In this document: positions 60,092 to 64,000 of the stretch, one piece after another
Layout of the letters: every line of letters starts with the position of its first letter
Position numbering within the stretch: the first letter of the stretch is position 1
Assembly: GCF_001870465.1 (NCBI RefSeq)
Contig: NZ_MDGK01000041.1
Location: forward strand, 124,001-188,000
Reading direction: 5' to 3'
DNA length: 64,000 nt
Source: Pseudomonas extremorientalis
Lineage (GTDB): Bacteria > Pseudomonadota > Gammaproteobacteria > Pseudomonadales > Pseudomonadaceae
The notes under the pieces: model-generated
What the model saw: the letters and a program-made list of their open reading frames with translations, nothing else
Told to the model about the DNA's origin: nothing
The model's database searches: none
Position numbers and translations under genes: made by a program

Positions 60092-61926
60092 TATCTTTGC
60101 GTACTGCCCTGCTCGGCAGCCTGCTGCTGTGCACTGCGGCCCAAGCCGCCCCGCAACATGCGTTGACGCTGTACAACGAACCGCCGAAATACCCCGCCGA
60201 CTTCAAGCACTTCGACTACGTCAACCCGGACGCGCCCAAGGGCGGCACGTTCCGCGAGTCGGCCATGGGCGGCTTCGACAGCCTCAACCCCTATATCAGC
60301 AAGGGTGTACCGGCCGACAATCTGGGCCTGATCTACGACACCCTGGCCATGCAAAGCCTGGACGAGCCCATCACCGAATACGGCCTGGTGGCCGGCAAGA
60401 TCGAAAAAGCCCCGGACAACAGCTGGGTGCGCTTCTACCTGCGCCCGGAAGCGCGCTTCCATGATGGTCACCCGATCCGCGCCGAGGACGTGGTATTTAC
60501 CTTCCAGGAACTGATCAAGGAAGGTTCACCGATCTACCGCACTTATTACGCCGACGTCGACGAAGTCATCGCCGAAGACCCGCTCAAGGTTCTGTTCAAG
60601 TTCAAGCGCACCAACAACCGCGAATTGCCGCTGATCCTCGGACAACTGCCGGTATTGCCCAAGCATTGGTGGGCCACCCGCGACTTCGCCAGGGGCAATC
60701 TGGAAATACCGCTGGGCAGCGGGCCGTACAAGGTCGCCGAGGTCAAGGCCGGACGCATGATCCGCTACGAGCGGGTCAAGGATTACTGGGCCAAGGACCT
60801 GCCGATCACTAAGGGTTTCTACAACTTCGACAACCGCATCACCGATTACTACCGCGACAGCACCGTGTCCCTGGAAGCCTTGAAGGCTGGGCAGTTCGAC
60901 TACTGGCTGGAATTCAGCGCGAAGAACTGGGCCAACGCCTACAACATCCCCGCTGTCGCCCAGGGCCGGCTGATCAAGGAAGAAATCCCCAACGGTAACC
61001 CCACCGGGATGCAGGGGTTTGTGTTCAACATGCGCAAGCCGATGTTCCAGGATGTGCGCGTGCGCAAGGCCATCAGCCTGTTGCTGGACTTCGAGTGGAG
61101 CAACAAGCAACTGTTCAACGGCGCCTATACGCGTACGCGCAGTTACTTCGAAAACTCGGAAATGGCCGCCACCGGCCTGCCCGGCCCGGATGAACTGGCG
61201 ATTCTCGAGCCCCTGCGCGACAAGATCCCGCCCGAAGTCTTCACCCAGGCCTTCGAACCCTCCAGGACCGACGGCAGCGGCATGATCCGCGCCCAGCAAC
61301 GCGAAGCCTACCAACTGCTGCAGGAAGCCGGCTGGCGCATCGTCGATGACAAGATGGTCGACACCACCGGTAAACCGGTGACCATCGAATTCCTGCTGGC
61401 CCAGACCGAATTCGAACGCATCCTGCTGCCGTTCAAGCGCAACCTGGCCGACCTGGGTATCGACCTGGTGATCCGCCGGGTCGACGTGTCGCAGTTCATC
61501 AACCGTATCCGCTCGCGGGACTTCGACATGCTGGTGGGCAGCTTCCCGCAGTCCACTTCACCGGGCAACGAACAGCGCGAGTTCTGGAAATCGTCCAGCG
61601 CCGACAAACCCGGCAGCCGCAACTACATGGGCCTCAAGGACCCGGCCATCGACCAGTTGGTGGAAGAGTTGATCGACGCCGATTCGCGCAAAAGCCTGGT
61701 GGCCCATGCCAAGGCCCTGGACCGCGTGTTGCAATTTGGCTATTACGTGATCCCCAACTGGCACATCAAGACTTTCCGCGTGGCGTACTGGGATCACCTG
61801 GGCCACCCGAAAGTCCCACCGCGATACGACGTCGGCACATCCACCTGGTGGGCCAAGCCCGACGTCAAACCGGCCGTCATCCCGGACACCAACACCAACG
61901 CCGATCCGGCGAGCGGAGGCGATTAA
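60088..61926 (+). CDS. nppA2: ABC transporter solute-binding protein, YejA/NppA-type (second copy)
   Basis: This 612-aa paralogue of the preceding gene starts at ATG 60088, overlapping the previous stop (ATGA). The signal peptide is MISLRTALLGSLLLCTAAQA. It shares the blocks ADFKHFDYVNPDAPKGGTFRE and PEARFHDGHPIRAEDVVF with the first copy, and also LGSGPYK and KNWANAYNIPAV. Tandem duplication with divergence suggests two binding proteins that feed one permease with different peptide ranges. It is followed directly by the permease genes. Confidence 0.92.
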   Translation: MISLRTALLGSLLLCTAAQAAPQHALTLYNEPPKYPADFKHFDYVNPDAPKGGTFRESAMGGFDSLNPYISKGVPADNLGLIYDTLAMQSLDEPITEYGLVAGKIEKAPDNSWVRFYLRPEARFHDGHPIRAEDVVFTFQELIKEGSPIYRTYYADVDEVIAEDPLKVLFKFKRTNNRELPLILGQLPVLPKHWWATRDFARGNLEIPLGSGPYKVAEVKAGRMIRYERVKDYWAKDLPITKGFYNFDNRITDYYRDSTVSLEALKAGQFDYWLEFSAKNWANAYNIPAVAQGRLIKEEIPNGNPTGMQGFVFNMRKPMFQDVRVRKAISLLLDFEWSNKQLFNGAYTRTRSYFENSEMAATGLPGPDELAILEPLRDKIPPEVFTQAFEPSRTDGSGMIRAQQREAYQLLQEAGWRIVDDKMVDTTGKPVTIEFLLAQTEFERILLPFKRNLADLGIDLVIRRVDVSQFINRIRSRDFDMLVGSFPQSTSPGNEQREFWKSSSADKPGSRNYMGLKDPAIDQLVEELIDADSRKSLVAHAKALDRVLQFGYYVIPNWHIKTFRVAYWDHLGHPKVPPRYDVGTSTWWAKPDVKPAVIPDTNTNADPASGGD

Positions 61927-63003
61927 ATGCTGGCCTATATCTTTCGCCGCCTGTTGCTGATTATTCCGACGCTGTTCGGGATCCTGCTGATCAACTTCGT
62001 CATCATCCAGGCAGCCCCCGGTGGCCCAGTGGAACAGATGATTGCCAAACTGGAGGGTTTTGAAGGCGCCACCAGCCGCATTGCCGGCGGCGGCGCCGAG
62101 GTGTCGGTGGCCGGCTCCAGCAGCTACCGCGGCGCCCAGGGCCTGGACCCGGCGCTGATCAAGGAAATCGAGAAGATGTACGGCTTCGACAAGTCGGCGC
62201 CGGAACGTCTGTGGATCATGGTCAAGAACTACGCCCAGCTGGATTTTGGCGACAGCTTCTTCCGTGACGCCAAGGTCATCGACCTGATCAAGGAAAAGAT
62301 GCCGGTGTCCATTTCCCTCGGGTTATGGAGCACGCTGATCATGTACCTGGTGTCGATCCCCCTGGGGATCGCCAAGGCCACGCGGCACGGCAGCCACTTC
62401 GACGTGTGGACCAGCTCGGCGATCATCGTCGGCTACGCGATCCCGGCGTTTCTGTTTGCGATCCTGCTGATCGTGGTGTTTGCCGGCGGCAGTTACCTGG
62501 ACTGGTTCCCCCTGCGCGGGCTCACCTCCAACAACTTCGATGAACTGAGCTGGGGCGGCAAGATCCTCGATTACTTCTGGCACCTCGCGCTGCCCATCAC
62601 GGCCCTGGTGATCGGCAACTTCGCCACCATGACCCTGCTGACCAAGAACAGCTTCCTTGACGAGATCAACAAGCAGTATGTGATCACCGCCAAAGCCAAG
62701 GGCCTGACCAACCACCGCGTGCTCTACGGCCACGTGTTCCGCAACGCGATGCTGCTGGTGATCGCCGGTTTCCCCTCGGCCTTCATCGGGATCTTCTTCA
62801 CCGGCTCATTGCTGGTGGAAGTGATCTTCTCCCTCGACGGCCTGGGCCTGATGAGCTTTGAAGCGGCGATCAACCGCGACTACCCGGTGGTGTTCGGCAC
62901 GCTGTTCATCTTCACCCTGCTGGGGTTGATCGTGAAGCTGATCGGCGACCTCACCTACACCCTGGTCGATCCGCGGATCGACTTTGCCAGCCGGGAGCAT
63001 TGA
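61927..63003 (+). CDS. nppB: ABC transporter permease, YejB/NppB-type
   Basis: This 358-aa inner-membrane permease starts on the base after the previous stop. It has an N-terminal helix (YIFRRLLLIIPTLFGILLINFVIIQAAPGGP), typical of DppB-type permeases, then a periplasmic region of about 100 residues and five more helices. The coupling (EAA-like) loop is in KNSFLDEINKQYVITAKAKGLTNHRVLYGHVFRNA. The partner permease follows one base after its stop. Confidence 0.95.
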   Translation: MLAYIFRRLLLIIPTLFGILLINFVIIQAAPGGPVEQMIAKLEGFEGATSRIAGGGAEVSVAGSSSYRGAQGLDPALIKEIEKMYGFDKSAPERLWIMVKNYAQLDFGDSFFRDAKVIDLIKEKMPVSISLGLWSTLIMYLVSIPLGIAKATRHGSHFDVWTSSAIIVGYAIPAFLFAILLIVVFAGGSYLDWFPLRGLTSNNFDELSWGGKILDYFWHLALPITALVIGNFATMTLLTKNSFLDEINKQYVITAKAKGLTNHRVLYGHVFRNAMLLVIAGFPSAFIGIFFTGSLLVEVIFSLDGLGLMSFEAAINRDYPVVFGTLFIFTLLGLIVKLIGDLTYTLVDPRIDFASREH

Positions 63004-63004
63004 G

Positions 63005-64000
63005 ATGAACCTGTCCCCCCTCAATCGCCGCCGGTTCGAACGGTTCAAGGCCAACAAGCGTGGCTGGTGGTCGCTGTGGCTGTTCCTGATCCTGTTCGTG
63101 CTGAGCCTGGGCGCCGAGCTGATCGCCAACGACAAACCCCTGGCCGTGCACTACGACGGCGGCTGGTACTTCCCGGCGCTCAAGCGCTACCCGGAGACCA
63201 CATTCGGCGGCGAATTCCCTCTGGAGGCCAACTACAAGAGCCCGTACATCCAGGAACTGCTCAAGTCCAAGGACGCCTGGACGTTGTGGGCGCCGATCCC
63301 GTTCAGCTACCAGAGCATCAACTACGACCTCAAGGTGCCGGCCCCCGCGCCGCCTTCCAGCGTCAACCTGCTGGGCACCGATGACCAGGGCCGCGACGTG
63401 CTGGCGCGGGTCATCTACGGCTTCCGCGTGTCGGTGCTGTTTGCCCTGACCCTCACCGTGCTCAGCTCGATCATCGGCGTGATCGCCGGGGCCCTACAGG
63501 GCTTCTATGGCGGCTGGGTCGACCTGGCCGGGCAGCGTTTCCTGGAGATCTGGTCCGGGTTGCCGGTGCTGTACCTGCTGATCATCCTCGCCAGTTTCGT
63601 GCAGCCCAACTTCTGGTGGCTGCTGGGGATCATGCTGCTGTTCTCGTGGATGAGCCTGGTGGACGTGGTGCGCGCCGAGTTCCTGCGTGGGCGTAACCTG
63701 GAATATGTGCGGGCGGCGCGGGCGCTGGGCATGCAGAACGGCGCGATCATGTTCCGCCATATTTTGCCCAACGCGATGGTGTCGACCATGACCTTCATGC
63801 CGTTCATTCTCACCGGCGCCATCGGTACGCTTACCGCCCTGGACTTCCTCGGCTTCGGTTTGCCCGCCGGCTCGCCGTCGCTGGGTGAACTGGTGGCCCA
63901 GGGCAAATCCAACCTGCAAGCGCCGTGGCTGGGCATGAGTGCCTTTGCCGTGCTGGCGATCATGTTGAGTTTGCTGGTGTTTATCGGCGAGTCCGCTCGC
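63005..64000 (+). CDS. nppC: ABC transporter permease, YejE/NppC-type, cut by the window edge
   Basis: A frame opens at ATG 63005, one base after the previous stop, and runs to the right edge without a stop (332 codons). The start MNLSPLNRRRFERFKANKRGWWSLWLFLILFVLSL gives the first helix. LLGTDDQGRDVLARVIYGFRVS and the EAA loop VVRAEFLRGRNLEYVRAARALGM are hallmarks of DppC/YejE permeases. The last visible residues (IMLSLLVFIGESAR) are near the expected C-terminus. An ATPase gene should follow outside the window. Confidence 0.95.
   Translation, partial: MNLSPLNRRRFERFKANKRGWWSLWLFLILFVLSLGAELIANDKPLAVHYDGGWYFPALKRYPETTFGGEFPLEANYKSPYIQELLKSKDAWTLWAPIPFSYQSINYDLKVPAPAPPSSVNLLGTDDQGRDVLARVIYGFRVSVLFALTLTVLSSIIGVIAGALQGFYGGWVDLAGQRFLEIWSGLPVLYLLIILASFVQPNFWWLLGIMLLFSWMSLVDVVRAEFLRGRNLEYVRAARALGMQNGAIMFRHILPNAMVSTMTFMPFILTGAIGTLTALDFLGFGLPAGSPSLGELVAQGKSNLQAPWLGMSAFAVLAIMLSLLVFIGESAR

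Noticed and set aside
1..64000. CRISPR array, tRNA, rRNA, integrase or transposase
   Set aside because: I saw no direct-repeat/spacer series, cloverleaf, rRNA segment or recombinase motif on either strand while reading. Short RNA genes could still be missed by eye.

Overview
The window looks like a chromosomal segment of a Pseudomonas of the P. fluorescens group. Three things suggest this: high-GC codon use throughout, near-identity (from memory) of several products to Pseudomonas proteins (PepN, MetH, CysI, Cti, LdcA, NfuA), and GTGGGAGGGGGCTTGCCCCCGAT-type REP palindromes. The gene order ldcA - dnaQ - rnhA - methyltransferase - gloB - mltD - two solute-binding proteins - two permeases also matches the Pseudomonas backbone as I remember it. 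No rRNA, tRNA, CRISPR array, prophage or insertion sequence was recognised.

Layout. 1-3131: a very large toxin-like protein on the minus strand, open at the left edge. 3.2-6.6 kb: minus-strand operon gnd - zwf - HAD phosphatase (oxidative pentose phosphate branch). 6.8-11.7 kb: a 59-aa protein, a phosphoethanolamine transferase, a TonB-dependent siderophore receptor behind a Fur-box-like site, and a small exported protein. 11.7-15.9 kb: GNAT, a ZapE-family ATPase, an NTF2-like protein, a WYL regulator, and an aldo/keto reductase with a 20-bp palindromic operator candidate over its start point. 15.9-22.4 kb: minus-strand housekeeping genes (pepN, DUF1315, DUF2797, rhomboid protease, metallophosphoesterase, nadK), several translationally coupled.

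22.5-32.9 kb is centred on cobalamin and cobalt. Two cobalamin riboswitches lie back to back in a 720-bp gene-free interval. One reads left into cobW - cobN - ChlI-like AAA - ChlD-like VWA (aerobic cobalt chelation). The other reads right into cbtB - cbtA - cobE, followed by cobM (cobalt uptake and corrin ring synthesis). The B12-dependent methionine synthase metH is 4.4 kb further on.

33-49.7 kb is mixed: nfuA, a lower-GC acyltransferase, cti, metH, a decayed solute-binding-protein pseudogene, a 37-aa membrane protein, cysI with its DUF934 partner, a MerR regulator divergent from an Old Yellow Enzyme with a classic 19-bp-spacer promoter, poxB, a quinone/chromate-type reductase and small proteins of unknown role. 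49.7-64 kb: LysR, GNAT, ldcA, dnaQ, rnhA, methyltransferase, gloB, mltD, and a Yej/Npp-type peptide ABC importer whose second permease is cut by the right edge. REP doublets sit at three gene ends or junctions.
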